64,000 nucleotides of DNA. Origin: Pseudomonas poae (lineage in GTDB: Bacteria; Pseudomonadota; Gammaproteobacteria; Pseudomonadales; Pseudomonadaceae). Position 1 is the first letter of the stretch. Each line of letters begins with the position of its first letter. Positions 39,404 through 49,839 of this stretch are shown here, in pieces. Below the pieces are notes generated by a model. That model saw only the letters and a list, made by a program, of their open reading frames with translations, was not told the DNA's origin and made no database searches. A program made the position numbers and the translations under genes. The DNA lies in the NCBI GenBank assembly GCA_004000515.1, contig CP034537.1, positions 1,736,001 through 1,800,000 of the forward strand, read 5' to 3'.

Positions 39404-40773
39404 GTTTCGTCGAGGCGCTGAGCCAGCGCTTCGACTTGTTCCTGACGTTCGGCCTGGCTCAGTTTGGCGTGGGGATTGAGGGACGACCACTGCGGGTGAG
39501 CACGGGCTTTGTGCAGCGCGTCCGGCAATTTGCCTTCGCGCCAGGTTTTGTCTTGGGGCGTGTCGACCTTGATGCTGTGCATCGCCGCGTGGCCGCGCAG
39601 GTTCAGGGCCTTGAGCAGCTGGCGTTGGCGCAGGGCGAGCAGGCGCAGCACGCTGTCATCCACGGTCAGCTCACGCTGGCCTTTGATCTTGCCCAGCAGA
39701 CGGCTGCCGTAGCTGCGTGCGGTTTGCAGCGCGCCACCGGCAATCGCACCAGCCAGGGCGGCGGCGCCCAGCGTTAAGCCGCCGACCAATAGGTCCACAC
39801 CCGCACCGGCAGCTGCGCCAGCGGCGATCCCGCCGCCGACACGCACGCCGAGTTGCTTTAGCGTCTCGGGGTTGAACAGGTCATCGCCCCAGCGGCCGTC
39901 CAACAATGGCAGGTCGCTGGCGGCAGCGTCTTGTGGGCGGAAGCCGAACAGTTTGAGCAGCGCTTCCACGCATTTTTGTTCGCGCTGGCGCACGGCCTTG
40001 CGCAGTTCGCCGATGGCGTGTTGTTCGTCCTCGGTGACTACGCTGCGGCGGCACGCGGCGCAGTCGATCAGCAGCTCGGCAATCAAGCGGGCGGCGCTTT
40101 GCTGGCGGGCTTGGCGCTGAGCTTCCTGGTCGAGAATCAGCCGCTCCAACTGCGGACGCGCGCTTTCCAGCAGCAGGGCGAGGCTTTCATAGAGGCGCCG
40201 TTCGCCATCTTCCGGCGGCGCCACGCTGTCGAAGCGTACCAGCGCGTGCAGGCCCAGGCGGGCCAGGGCTTCACGCCAGTCCGGCTCGCGGTGGTCGCTG
40301 CTGCTCACGAAGTTGAGCACCGGCAGCAACGGCTTGCCGCAACTGGCCAGCACTTGCAGCTCGTCACGGTACTTGGCCAGCACCGGTTCGCGGGCGTCGA
40401 TCACATACAGGCCGGCGTCGGAGGCCAGCAACTGGCGCAGCACCTTGGCCTCCTGCTCGAAACGCTGGCGTGCTTCGCTACCTTCGAGGAAGCGCGCCAG
40501 GCGGGCCGGGCCGTCGAGGCGTTCGCCAGGGCGGTCCAGACGCTCCAGGTAATCGAGCAGGGCGATGGCATCTTCCAGGCCGGGCGTGTCGTACAACTCC
40601 AACAGCGCTTCGCCATCCACCGACAAGCGCGCACCTTCGACATGCCGCGTGGTGCTGGGGCGATGGGAGACCTCGCCGAAGCCCACGTCGCGGGTCAGGG
40701 TGCGCAGCAGGGAGGTCTTGCCGACATTGGTGTGGCCGACCACGGCGAGTTTCAGCGGTTTAGTCATGACCAC
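39400..40773 (-). CDS. DUF3482 GTPase
   Basis: 457 aa; the ATG at 40767 (MTKPLKLAVVGHTNVGKTS) is an equally likely start. TRAFAC GTPase with P-loop GHTNVGKTS, switch DTPG (ELYDTPGLED) and a C-terminal DUF3482 region containing a glycine/alanine-rich membrane-active stretch (GGGIAAGAAAGAGVDLLVGG). The function is unknown; such genes always pair with a DUF2868 membrane protein, as here. It overlaps the start of the transcription unit's previous gene end by 14 bp and ends tail-to-tail with the PhnZ-like gene. Confidence 0.85.
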   Translation of the reverse strand: MVMTKPLKLAVVGHTNVGKTSLLRTLTRDVGFGEVSHRPSTTRHVEGARLSVDGEALLELYDTPGLEDAIALLDYLERLDRPGERLDGPARLARFLEGSEARQRFEQEAKVLRQLLASDAGLYVIDAREPVLAKYRDELQVLASCGKPLLPVLNFVSSSDHREPDWREALARLGLHALVRFDSVAPPEDGERRLYESLALLLESARPQLERLILDQEAQRQARQQSAARLIAELLIDCAACRRSVVTEDEQHAIGELRKAVRQREQKCVEALLKLFGFRPQDAAASDLPLLDGRWGDDLFNPETLKQLGVRVGGGIAAGAAAGAGVDLLVGGLTLGAAALAGAIAGGALQTARSYGSRLLGKIKGQRELTVDDSVLRLLALRQRQLLKALNLRGHAAMHSIKVDTPQDKTWREGKLPDALHKARAHPQWSSLNPHAKLSQAERQEQVEALAQRLDET

Positions 40774-42129
40774 TCTCCAGCCAGTTCAGCGGTGCGCTGT
40801 CGGCGAAGGGCAGCTCCAATTGCTGCAGCGCGGCGTGCCAGTCGCCCAAGCGCTCGGCATCCAGCGCTTGGCCGGGCGGGCTTGCAGCAGCCACACCCGT
40901 GTTTCGGTGGCGCTGCGCGCCAGCTCGGCGATCAGCGCCAGGCTGCCGCGATCCGGCGAGCGGCGTGGGTCGCAGGCGATGGCCAGGCGTGCGGGCGGGA
41001 AGCGCGTGAGTTGCTCGAGCAGCTTGTTGCGCGATTCGCGGCTGTCGAGGATGCCGGCGTTGTTCACGCTGGCGGGCAGCTCGGGCGGCCACGGATGCTG
41101 GTCGTCCAGCTCGATGGCCACCAGCAGCGCGCCGTCGCTGTGCAGTTCGCTGACGCCGCCGGTGACGTGGTGCAGTTGATCGGGCGCGGCGTCGTTGACG
41201 CCGAGGCGTTCGCTGCTGGGCATCAGGCGTTCGCGCAAATGACTGTAGCCGGGCAGGTTGAGTTCCAGGCGCAGGGCGGCGCGCCCGCGTTTCCAGCGCC
41301 ACAGGCACAGCAGGGCGAGGATCAGGCGCGGCAGCAGGCCATAGACCAGCAACACACCCACCAGCCAGGCGGCCCAGGCTTGGCGAGCGCTTTCGATATT
41401 CAGGGCAGAATCGCCGCTGGCGCGGATCATCTCGACGGTGGGCACGTTGAAGCCCAGCAGGGCGGGCAGGGTGCCCAATGCCTGCGTCACAGCGACGAAG
41501 GTATCGGCACTGAGAATGGTGGTTTCCCACACAAAGCCGTAGCGGCGTGTGGCAAGCAGCGTAAGAAGAATCACCAGTGCGCTGAGCAATGCCAGCAACC
41601 AAAGGCTGTTGACCAGCACGCCGACGGCCCAGCGGTTGAGCTTCTGGCGTTGCAGCAGCAACAAAAGCGCGGGCGCCAGTTGCGCGGCCTTGGCGTCACG
41701 GGCGAGCTTTTCGCTGAGCCACAACCACAGGCGCCCAAGACTGGCGCCATGCTCGCCGGCAAACACTAGGCCCAGGGCCCAGCTGATCAGCAGGATCAGA
41801 TTCAAGCCGAGCAGGCTGCCCAGCGCCCAGAACACATTCACCGGGGTCAGGCCATTACCCAGCGCGGCAAAAGCCAGGCCGGCGCCGCTGACCACTGCGA
41901 CGATCGCCAGCAGCACCAGCGCCAGGCGTGCCCCTTGCAGCCAGCGGGTGAGGGCGACTGTCAGGCCGTCACGTTCGGCCAGGTGCAAGGCGCGCTGTTG
42001 AATGCGCGTCGGCAAATCGCCACCGGCCGCGCGGGCCAGGCGGTTGGCTTCCAGGTCTTCCAGGGGCCCTGCGTGTTCTTCGCGCAGGCGCACGGTTTCT
42101 GTCAGCCAGAGTGTGTGCAGAGGAGTCAC
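40760..42129 (-). CDS. DUF2868 membrane protein (3' end frameshifted)
   Basis: Reconstituted 456 aa. Around four membrane segments (ALVLLAIVAVVSGAGLAFAA, LGLNLILLISWALGLVFAG, LWLLALLSALVILLTLLA and a later WAAWLVGVLLVYGLLPRLIL) and a cytoplasmic C-terminal region. The frame shifts at the GGG run 40874-40876 near the end; one additional base restores RPGQALDAERLGDWHAALQQ and the normal end WLESGHD at 40760, overlapping the GTPase start. Paired with DUF3482 in many pseudomonads; role unknown, perhaps a membrane-associated GTPase complex. Confidence 0.82.
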
Positions 42130-42198
42130 GCGCTGTCCTGTTGTGTTTGTGAGCCTGGAGCATAACCCCTGGCTCGGGGCTCTGGTATTCTCGTCGCC

Positions 42199-42710
42199 AT
42201 GAAAAAACTCTCCCTTTAAGCCTGATCGCAGCCCTCGGTGAAAACCGCGTGATCGGCGTCGATAACAGCATGCCCTGGCATTTGCCGGGCGATTTCAAAT
42301 ATTTCAAGGCCACCACGCTTGGCAAGCCGATCATCATGGGGCGCAAGACCTGGGACTCCCTGGGCCGACCGTTGCCGGGGCGCTTGAACATCGTGGTCAG
42401 CCGTCAGACCGATCTGACGCTTGAAGGTGCGGAAGTTTTTCCGTCGCTGGATACAGCGGTAGAGCGCGCCGAAGAATGGGCGCTGGCGCAGGGCGTGGAT
42501 GAGCTGATGCTGATCGGCGGCGCGCAGTTGTATGCGCAGGGGCTGGAGCAGGCGGATCGCCTGTATCTGACGCGAGTGGCGCTGAGCCCGGAAGGGGATG
42601 CTTGGTTTCCGGAGTTTGATCTGGGGCAGTGGACGCTGGTGTCGAACCTGGAGAACCCAGCCGAGGGTGACAAACCGGCGTACAACTTTGAGGTTTGGGA
42701 AAAAGCCTAA
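42199..42710 (+). CDS. folA: Dihydrofolate reductase (5' frameshift)
   Basis: Reconstituted 170 aa. The ATG at 42199 opens ATGAAAAAACTC and stops at once. One more A in the A6 run 42202-42207 gives MKKTLPLSLIAALGENRVIG and the intact remainder. Conserved features are NSMPWHLPGDFKYFKATTLG (substrate and NADPH contacts), MGRKTWDSLGRPLPGR and IGGAQLY. Reduces dihydrofolate produced by ThyA. An essential gene, so the break is a sequence error. Divergent from the DUF2868 gene. Confidence 0.93.
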
Positions 42711-42714
42711 GAGC

Positions 42715-42797
42715 TTCGCGAGCAAGCCCGCTCCCACATTTGACCGAGTTCTAACATGAGAATGTGGTCAAAATGTGGGAGCGGGCTTGCTCGCGAA
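42715..42797. repeat. REP pair, family B, outward-facing
   Basis: A reverse arm (42715-42737) and a forward arm (42775-42797), both perfect, with 37 bp between. It lies between folA and the convergent symporter gene, starting 4 bp after the folA stop. Confidence 0.9.
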
Positions 42798-42806
42798 TGC
42801 GGTCTA

Positions 42807-44197
42807 TCAGGCCTGCGCTAAATCAGCATGCTCATCGGCATCCAGCAGCGCCTTGTCCGTCTGCCCCATGATCTGGCTGGTAATCGCCCCCGCCGTCATC
42901 GAGCCGTTCACGTTCAGTGCCGTACGGCCCATGTCGATCAGCGGCTCTACCGAAATCAGCAGCGCCACCAGTGACACTGGCAAGCCCATGGCCGGCAGCA
43001 CGATCAACGCGGCAAACGTCGCACCGCCACCAACGCCGGCAACCCCTGCCGAACTCAACGTCACAATCGCCACCAGGGTCGCGATCCACAGCGGGTCCAG
43101 CGGGTTGATGCCCACGGTCGGCGCGACCATCACCGCCAACATCGCAGGGTAAAGACCGGCGCAACCGTTCTGGCCGATGGTTGCACCAAACGAGGCAGCG
43201 AACCCGGCGATGGACTGCGGGATGCCGAGGCGGCGGGTCTGCGCCTCAATGCTCAGCGGAATGGCTGCGGCGCTGGAGCGGCTGGTGAAGGCAAACGTCA
43301 GTACCGGCCACACTTTGCGGAAGAAGCGCAGCGGGTTGACCCCGGCCAGGGACAGCAACAGGCCGTGCACCACGAACATCAGGCCCAGGGCCAGGTACGA
43401 CACCACCACAAAACTGCCGAGCTTGATGATGTCCTGCAGGTTGGAACCGGCGACCACCTTGGTCATCAACGCCAATACACCGTAGGGCGTGAGCTTCATC
43501 ACCAGGCGCACCAGGCGCATCACCCAGGCTTGCAGGGTGTCGATGGCGTTGAGGACTTTCTGGCCTTTTCCACGTCATCCTTGAGCAATTGCAGCGCGGC
43601 AACCCCCAGGAATGCAGCAAAAATCACTACGCTGATGATCGACGTCGGCTTGGCCCGGGCCAGGTCGGCGAACGGGTTCGACGGCACGAACGACAGCAGC
43701 AGTTGCGGGATATTCAGGTCGGCGACCTTGCCCGCGTAGTCACTCTGGATCACTTGCAGGCGTGCCATTTCCTGGGTGCCGGCCACCAGGCCTTCGGCGG
43801 TAAGGCCGAACAGGTTGGTCAAGCCGATGCCGATCAACGCCGCAATGGCAGTGGTGAACAGCAGGGTGCCGATGGTCAGGAAGCTGATCTTGCCCAGGGA
43901 CGCAGCGTTGTGCAGACGGGCCACAGCGCTGAGGATCGAGGCAAATACCAGCGGGATCACGATCATTTGCAGCAATTGCACATAGCCATTGCCGACCAGG
44001 TCAAACCAGCCGATAGAGGCCTTGAGCACCGGGTTGCCGGCGCCGTAGATCGAATGCAGCGCCACACCAAACGCCACGCCCAGCACCAAGGCAAACAACA
44101 CCTTCTTGGCCAGGCTCCAATTGGTACGACGGGTTTGTGCCAGGCCCAGTAACAGGGCCACGAACACCAGTAAGTTGAGAATCAGGGGCAGATTCAT
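42807..44197 (-). CDS. tcyP: L-cystine/dicarboxylate:cation symporter TcyP-like (frameshifted)
   Basis: Reconstituted 463 aa. DAACS-family secondary transporter with about eight membrane helices and re-entrant loops. The N-terminal [20 protein letters not shown] and the late [17 protein letters not shown] match the sodium/cystine symporter TcyP (YdjN) more than the C4-dicarboxylate DctA type. The frame breaks at 43564-43565 in VEKGQKVL; one additional C (G on the coding strand) joins the halves. Imports L-cystine as a sulfur source. Divergent from the phosphorylcholine phosphatase gene. Confidence 0.85.
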
Positions 44198-44435
44198 TGA
44201 AGCTCCGTAGAGGCTGCCAATCGCGTGAGCCTGCGATTGCGAACCGGAAAGCCTAACAGCTTGATATCTAATGAATTAATAACAAGATGGAATGGTGACT
44301 GTCGTTTTTGGAATAAGCCGCTGGCGCCCAGGCGTATGGCATTGGCGCAATCACGACGCAAGCGGTCGCGCTCGGACGGGAACTGTCACACAGATTTGTT
44401 AGCGTCGATGTCTTTCACTCAGGGAGAAAACGCTT

Positions 44436-45494
44436 ATGAAGCTCGCGCCAAAACTGCTTGCCGCCGCCTTCTGCCTTGGCCTTGTCAGCCAGGCATTCGC
44501 CGCCACCGAGTTGAAACACTGGCCGGCGCCTGCCGCCAAGCAACTGAACGAAATGATCGCCGCCAACGCCAACAAGGGTAACTTCGCGGTGTTCGACATG
44601 GACAACACCAGCTACCGCTACGACCTCGAAGAGTCCTTGCTGCCCTACCTGGAAAACAAGGGCCTGATCACCCGCGACAGCATGGACCCGTCCCTCAAGC
44701 TGATCCCGTTCAAAGACACCGCCGACCACAAGGAAAGCCTGTTCAGCTACTACTATCGCCTCTGCGAAGTCGACGACATGGTCTGCTACCCGTGGGTTGC
44801 GCAGATTTTTTCCGGCTTCACCCTCAAGGAACTCAAGGGCTACGTGGATGAGCTGATGGCCTCCGGCAAGGCCGTGCCCGTCACCTATTACGAAGGCGAC
44901 GTGGTGAAGAACTCCGAGGTGCAGCCGCCGAAGGTCTTCACCGGCCAGGCCGAGCTGTACAACAAGTTGATGGAAAACGGCATCGAGGTGTACGTGATGA
45001 CCGCCGCCTCGGAAGAGCTGGTGCGCATGGTCGCCGCCGATCCGAAGTACGGCTACAACGTCAAACCCGAGAACGTCATCGGTGTGAGCACGTTGCTCAA
45101 GGACCGCAAGACCGGCGAGCTGACCACCGCGCGCAAACAAATCGCCGCTGGAAAATATGACGAGAAGGCCAACCTCGGCCTGGAACTCACGCCTTACTTG
45201 TGGACCCCGGCAACCTGGATGGCCGGTAAGCATGCTGCGATCCTCACTTATATCGACGAGTGGAAGAAGCCGGTGATCGTCGGCGGGGATACGCCCAGCA
45301 GCGACGGCTACATGCTGTTCCATGATGTGGACGTGGCAAAGGGTGGCATCCATTTGTGGGTCAACCGCAAGGACAAATACATGACCCAACTGAACGGCAT
45401 GATGGCCAAGCATGCAGCGGCGCAGGCCAAGGAAGGGTTGCCGGTGACTGCCGATAAGAACTGGGTGATTGTGAAGCCGGAGGAGATTCAGTAA
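44436..45494 (+). CDS. pchP: Phosphorylcholine phosphatase (HAD family)
   Basis: 352 aa. The signal peptide MKLAPKLLAAAFCLGLVSQA is cleaved near AFA-AT, so the enzyme is periplasmic. HAD motif I is DMDNTSYRYDLEESLLP and motif IV is GGDTPSSDGYM. The length and the DMDNTS motif match P. aeruginosa PchP, which releases phosphate from phosphorylcholine during choline lipid degradation. The ATG at 44436 follows AGGGAGAAAAC. In P. aeruginosa PchP is induced by choline; no GbdR site was identified here. Confidence 0.88.
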   Translation: MKLAPKLLAAAFCLGLVSQAFAATELKHWPAPAAKQLNEMIAANANKGNFAVFDMDNTSYRYDLEESLLPYLENKGLITRDSMDPSLKLIPFKDTADHKESLFSYYYRLCEVDDMVCYPWVAQIFSGFTLKELKGYVDELMASGKAVPVTYYEGDVVKNSEVQPPKVFTGQAELYNKLMENGIEVYVMTAASEELVRMVAADPKYGYNVKPENVIGVSTLLKDRKTGELTTARKQIAAGKYDEKANLGLELTPYLWTPATWMAGKHAAILTYIDEWKKPVIVGGDTPSSDGYMLFHDVDVAKGGIHLWVNRKDKYMTQLNGMMAKHAAAQAKEGLPVTADKNWVIVKPEEIQ

Positions 45495-45508
45495 TTCCGA
45501 GTTGCCCC

Positions 45509-45584
45509 ATCGCAGGCAAGCCAGCTCCCACACTTGATCGGGTTCACACAATCAAAAAGTGGGAGCTGGCTTGCCTGCGATAGC
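45509..45584. repeat. REP pair, family A, outward-facing
   Basis: A reverse arm (ATCGCAGGCAAGCCAGCTCC then CAC, from 45509) and a forward arm (GTGGGAGCTGGCTTGCCTGC from 45559), with 27 bp between. It follows pchP by 14 bp. Confidence 0.9.
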
Positions 45585-45615
45585 GCCCTCAATAACACCG
45601 CCGAACCCACAGTAA

Positions 45616-45660
45616 AAAATAGATATCAATTGCGAACCAATCTCATCCTCTGCTAGCGTG
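45616..45660 (+). promoter_or_regulatory. Possible Fur-regulated promoter of the FecI-like sigma gene
   Basis: The AT-rich stretch AATAGATATCAATTGCGAAC and following AATCTCATC resemble a degenerate Fur box. GCTAGCGT downstream could be the -10. It lies in the 205-bp spacer before the sigma factor gene. The match is weak, and is suggested mostly by the expectation that such systems are iron-controlled. Confidence 0.3.
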
Positions 45661-45699
45661 CGCACCTCCTGAACCCCTCGTTCTTCTCAAGGTCGTGCC

Positions 45700-46233
45700 G
45701 TGCTCTCCTGGAATTCGCAGATCGCGCGCCTGTTCGCGGAGCAGAAAAAAGCCCTCGAAGCCTTCGTCACCCGACGCACGGGCAGCGCCCAGGTGGCTGC
45801 TGACCTGACCCAGGAATCGTTCCTGCGTCTGGCGCGCCTGGATTCGGGCGAGAAGATCGATAACCTCCCAGCCTTTCTCTTCACCATCGCCAGCAACCTG
45901 GTGCGCGATCATCAGCGCCAGGCCATCCGCCGCGAGCGCCTCGATGCTGGCGAACCCAGCGAAGAACTGCCGTGCACCAACCCTGGTGCCGACGAACAAT
46001 TGGCCGCCTACCAGCAGGAACAACTGATGCAGGACGCAATCCTGGCGTTGCCCGAAGCGACTCGGCAGATCTTCCTGCTCTATCATGTCGACGAACTTTC
46101 CTACCGCGAGATTGGCGAGCGTCTGTCCATCACCCCGCGCAGTGTGGAATACCAATTGCGTCGCGCCTTGATTGAATGCCGCGCCTACATTAAGACGCGG
46201 CTCGCCTGCGACACACAAGGACGTCGGTCATGA
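45700..46233 (+). CDS. ECF sigma factor, FecI-like
   Basis: 177 aa from GTG 45700 (MLSWNSQIARLFAEQKKALE). Region 2 (ADLTQESFLRLARLDSG) and region 4 (LPEATRQIFLLYHVDELSYR with EIGERLSITPRSVEYQLRRAL) are present. FecI-type sigma factors direct RNA polymerase to their cognate TonB-receptor operon when the FecR anti-sigma factor is relieved. Its end overlaps the FecR start (ATGA at 46230-46233), and the receptor gene follows, which completes the surface-signalling set. Confidence 0.93.
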   Translation: MLSWNSQIARLFAEQKKALEAFVTRRTGSAQVAADLTQESFLRLARLDSGEKIDNLPAFLFTIASNLVRDHQRQAIRRERLDAGEPSEELPCTNPGADEQLAAYQQEQLMQDAILALPEATRQIFLLYHVDELSYREIGERLSITPRSVEYQLRRALIECRAYIKTRLACDTQGRRS

Positions 46234-47177
46234 CCGCCACCCCCACTGCCGACGAATTGTTCGAAGAAGCGTCCGGTTGGTACTTCCGCCTGCAGGCCGA
46301 GGACGTCACCCCAGCCGAAATGGAAAACTTTGCCGCCTGGCTCGGCCAAGGCCAGGCCCAGGATGATGCCTGGCAGGAGGTGCAGGCGCTGCTCGGCGGC
46401 TTGCGTGAGCCGGCCCGGGTGGTGCGCCGTGCCGAACAGGCCGCCTGGCGCAAACCTGCGCGACGTTGGGCATGCGCCGCCGCCGTGTTGCTGGCGGTAG
46501 GGCTGACCGTACAAAACACCCCTTGGCTGGACCGCCTGCGTGCGGACTACGCCACCGGCACCGGCGAATCTCGTACCGTTGAATTGGCGGACGGCTCCCA
46601 GTTACAACTCAATACCGACAGCGCGATTCAAGTGCGTATGAGCGGCGGTGAGCGTCAGATTCGTCTGCTGCGCGGCGAAGGTTTTTTCAGCGTGACCAAA
46701 GACCCGACGCGGCCGTTCGTGGTGCAGTCCGGCGATGGCTGGGTCAAGGTGGTCGGCACCCAATTCAGCGTGGCTCGGCGTGATGCGCAGACGCGAGTGC
46801 AAGTGGCCCAAGGCAAGGTGCAGGTGAGTGCCGGCAGCGGCACACCGGTGTACCTGGAACCTGGGCTGGCAGTGGAATATCAGGACCAACACCTGGCCGA
46901 TGTCCACGGTTTCGACCCGGCCAGCGGTTTTGCCTGGCGTCAACGGCAATTGGTGTTTCGCCAGCAGCCGCTGTCGGAAGTGGTCAGCGAGCTGAACCGC
47001 TACTGGCCCGGAAAAACGTTGGTACTGGGGGATGCGTTGCGTAACCGCGTGGTGTCCGGCGTGTTCGAGATCGACAAGCCCGACGCAGTAATCAAGGCGT
47101 TGGAGTACACCCTCAACCTGCACGCCGAGCACTACACCCCGTATTTGCTGGTGTTGCGCGAAGGCAAAGCATCCTGA
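46230..47177 (+). CDS. FecR-like anti-sigma/sigma regulator
   Basis: 315 aa. Cytoplasmic DUF4880 N-terminus (ASGWYFRLQAEDVTPAEMEN), a single membrane segment near residue 85 (WACAAAVLLAVGLTV), a periplasmic FecR domain (SRTVELADGSQLQLNTDSAI to VKVVGTQFSVARRDAQT) and a C-terminal domain (QPLSEVVSELNRYWPGKTL). It transmits receptor occupancy from the periplasm to the sigma factor. Translationally coupled to the sigma gene. Confidence 0.93.
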   Translation: MTATPTADELFEEASGWYFRLQAEDVTPAEMENFAAWLGQGQAQDDAWQEVQALLGGLREPARVVRRAEQAAWRKPARRWACAAAVLLAVGLTVQNTPWLDRLRADYATGTGESRTVELADGSQLQLNTDSAIQVRMSGGERQIRLLRGEGFFSVTKDPTRPFVVQSGDGWVKVVGTQFSVARRDAQTRVQVAQGKVQVSAGSGTPVYLEPGLAVEYQDQHLADVHGFDPASGFAWRQRQLVFRQQPLSEVVSELNRYWPGKTLVLGDALRNRVVSGVFEIDKPDAVIKALEYTLNLHAEHYTPYLLVLREGKAS

Positions 47178-47190
47178 GTGCAACTTTTTC

Positions 47191-47226
47191 AAAATATTTT
47201 CAGGGTTTCTCCGTACGGCATCGTCC
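47191..47226 (+). promoter_or_regulatory. Candidate FecI-type promoter for the receptor gene
   Basis: The A/T tract AAAATATTTT is followed by CAGGGTTT (-35-like), and CGTC 13 bp later (-10-like, 47222-47225), an arrangement seen at FecI-dependent receptor promoters of pseudomonads. It lies 82 bp upstream of the receptor ATG. Confidence 0.4.
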
Positions 47227-47307
47227 TTGATCACTGAGGCGCAAATAGTAAGCACTCTCAAGTAGTGCAGCGCCGATCACAGACTTTTGCACCGGGGAGC
47301 ATCATCC

Positions 47308-49757
47308 ATGGCACACCGATTCGCCGCACGGCCTTTGCTGGCACTGGCCATTTCCATCGCCAGTTGCACTGCGCCGCTGTCCTTGCAGGCCGCTCAGACC
47401 ACCCAGGTCCAGAGCTATCGCTTCGATATTCCAGGGCAAAGCCTGGACGGTGCGCTGGCGGCGTTTTCGGCGGTGACGCGGGTTCAGGTGCTGGTGTCCG
47501 GTGAGCTGACTCAAGGTGTGGTGTCGCCAGGGGTGAGTGGCAATCTGGGGCAGCGCGAGGCGCTCGGCTTATTGCTCGGCGGTACCGGGCTCAGCGCGGC
47601 CTTTATCAATGGCGATACCGTCACCCTGGAAAAACGCGTGGACACTGGAAGCGCCCTCGAAGTCGGCGCGACTACCATCAGCGCTGACCACCTGGGGACG
47701 ACCACCGAAGGTAGCGGTTCCTACACCACCGGTGCCGTGACCATCGGCAAAGGCACGCAAAAGCTCAAGGACATCCCACAGTCCGTCAGCGTGCTGACCC
47801 GCAAGGCCATGGATGACCAGAACATCAGCACCCTGACCCAAGCAATCGAAGCGGTGCCGGGCATGGCGTCGGTCAAGTCGCCAGGGCCTGGGATGTTCAT
47901 GTTTGCGCGGGGTTTCGAGATTGAATCGCTGCAATACGACGGAGTACCGGTGCCCCGCAACGTGTATGCGCTGGGCAGCTACATCACCGAGAACATGGTG
48001 ATCTACGACCGTATGGAAGTCCTGCGGGGTGCTGCCGGCTTGCTGCAAGGTGCCAACAGTCCGGGCGGGGCGGTGAACCTGGTGCGTAAACGCCCACAAG
48101 CGGCACCCACTGTGACCTTGAGCGCCAAGGCTGGTAGCTGGGACCGTTATGCGTCCCAGGCGGACGTCGGCGGCCCGTTGAACGAAGCCGGGACGATCCG
48201 TGGACGGGCGGTGGTCAACTATGAGAAGGGCCATTCCTTCACCGACTACGTGTGGAACTGGGAGCAGACCGTCTACGGTGCGCTGGACTTTGACCTGGAC
48301 GACGACACTACCCTGGGCGTCGGTTTCAGCAACAAGAAGAGCCACGGGCGGCCGTATCTGATTGCCTTGCCGCGCCACACCGACGGCAGCGCGCTGGATG
48401 TATCGCGCTCCACGTACACCGGGGCGAGCTGGAACCGTTCGTTCAACGACCAGACCGCGGTGTACCTGGACCTTGAGCATCGCTTTAACGACCATTGGAA
48501 ATTCAACGCTTCGGCGTTGGCGATGAATGAGTCCAATGAAGCGACGTATCAGTTCATCGTCGGCGCGGTGCCGGTGGGTAGTACCAAAAGCGGTAACTAC
48601 GCCGACTATTCCACCGACTTCTACGGCAAAAATCGTGGCTTCGACGCCTACGTCAGCGGCGACTTCGAAGCGCTGTCGTTCAAGCAGAGCCTGGTGCTGG
48701 GCGGCAACTACTCCAAGTACAACACCGATGATGGTTATGCCCGCGCCTTCACGCCGGGGGCGGATATTGGTGCTATCGACCATCACCGCCCGCAGCCGTC
48801 CTACAACAGCATCGCCGATCGCGCCAACCTGGCCTTGAGCACCTACGACATCACCCAAAAAGGTCTATACGGCACCTGGCGGATCAACCTGACGGACCCC
48901 CTCACATTGATCCTCGGTGCCCGCACCAGCTGGTATGACTTTGCCTTTGACCAGGACAACTACTACGCCCGCCAGTACGAAGAGGGCGGCGAGAAAAAAC
49001 TCGGTCAAGAGCAATGGCAAGGTCACACCGTTCGCTGGTCTGGTGTATGCGCTGGATGACCAGTGGTCGGTGTACGGTAGCTACGCCGAAGTGTTTATCC
49101 CGCAAACTCAATTGACCCAGCAAAGACCGGTCTGCCGCCCATCGAGGGGCGCAACTACGAGGTGGGCATCAAGGGCGAGTTGATGGATGGCCGCCTCAAT
49201 ACCTCCCTGGCACTGTTCCGCTATATCCACGAAAACCGCGCCGTCACGGATTTCAGTACGGACATCGATGGCCCTAACGCTTGCAGCGGTTGGTACTGCT
49301 CCACCGCTTCGGGCAAGGTGCGCAGCCAAGGGCTGGAGGCTGAGATCAGCGGTCAATTGGCGCCGGGTTTGCAGATCAGCAGCAGCTATACCTACAACAC
49401 CACGGTGTTTTTGAAAGACACCGAACTCAAAGGCAAGGTGTTCAGTACAGCGGTGCCCAAGCACATGCTGCGGATATGGGGTGATTACAAACTGCCGGGC
49501 GATTTAAGCCGCATCAGCCTGGGGGCAGGGGTTAACGCGCAAACGGCCACCACCGCAACTTCGGCCAGGCCGGTTTTGCCATCTTTAACTCGCGGGTGGC
49601 CTACGAGGCCAGCGATGAAGTGACCTTGGCAGTCAACGTGAACAACATCTTGGACAAGCGCTACTACATCCCTTCGTATAGCCAGTTGGTGGGCAACAAC
49701 TACTTTGGCGACCCGCGAAACATGATGTTCACGATGACTTACACGCCTCAGTTTTAA
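47308..49757 (+). CDS. TonB-dependent ferrisiderophore receptor with STN signalling domain (three frameshifts)
   Basis: About 816 aa when repaired, started at ATG 47308 with GGGGAGC upstream. It has a signal peptide (cleavage near LQA-AQ). The N-terminal STN domain (YRFDIPGQSLDGALAAFSAV) contacts FecR; then come the plug (KDIPQSVSVLTRKAMDDQNI; GAAGLLQGANSPGGAVN) and the beta barrel ending TMTYTPQF. The frame changes at the A6 run 48994-48999, at 49122-49124 and at 49541-49543; each is an A-run length change. The repaired text (TPFAGLVYALDDQWSVYGSY, NNILDKRYYIPSY) is a normal receptor. The ligand is unknown. Confidence 0.88.
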
Positions 49758-49839
49758 GGCCTTACAGCTAATGCATTGAACAAGGGGCACGTGCGATGCG
49801 CGCCCTGCGTGCAGTGCCTGCGGCGGTTGGCTTCGCCTC

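Noticed and set aside
39931..41769. 612-codon plus-strand frame across the GTPase and DUF2868 genes
   Set aside because: Spans two real opposite-strand genes and has no family signature.
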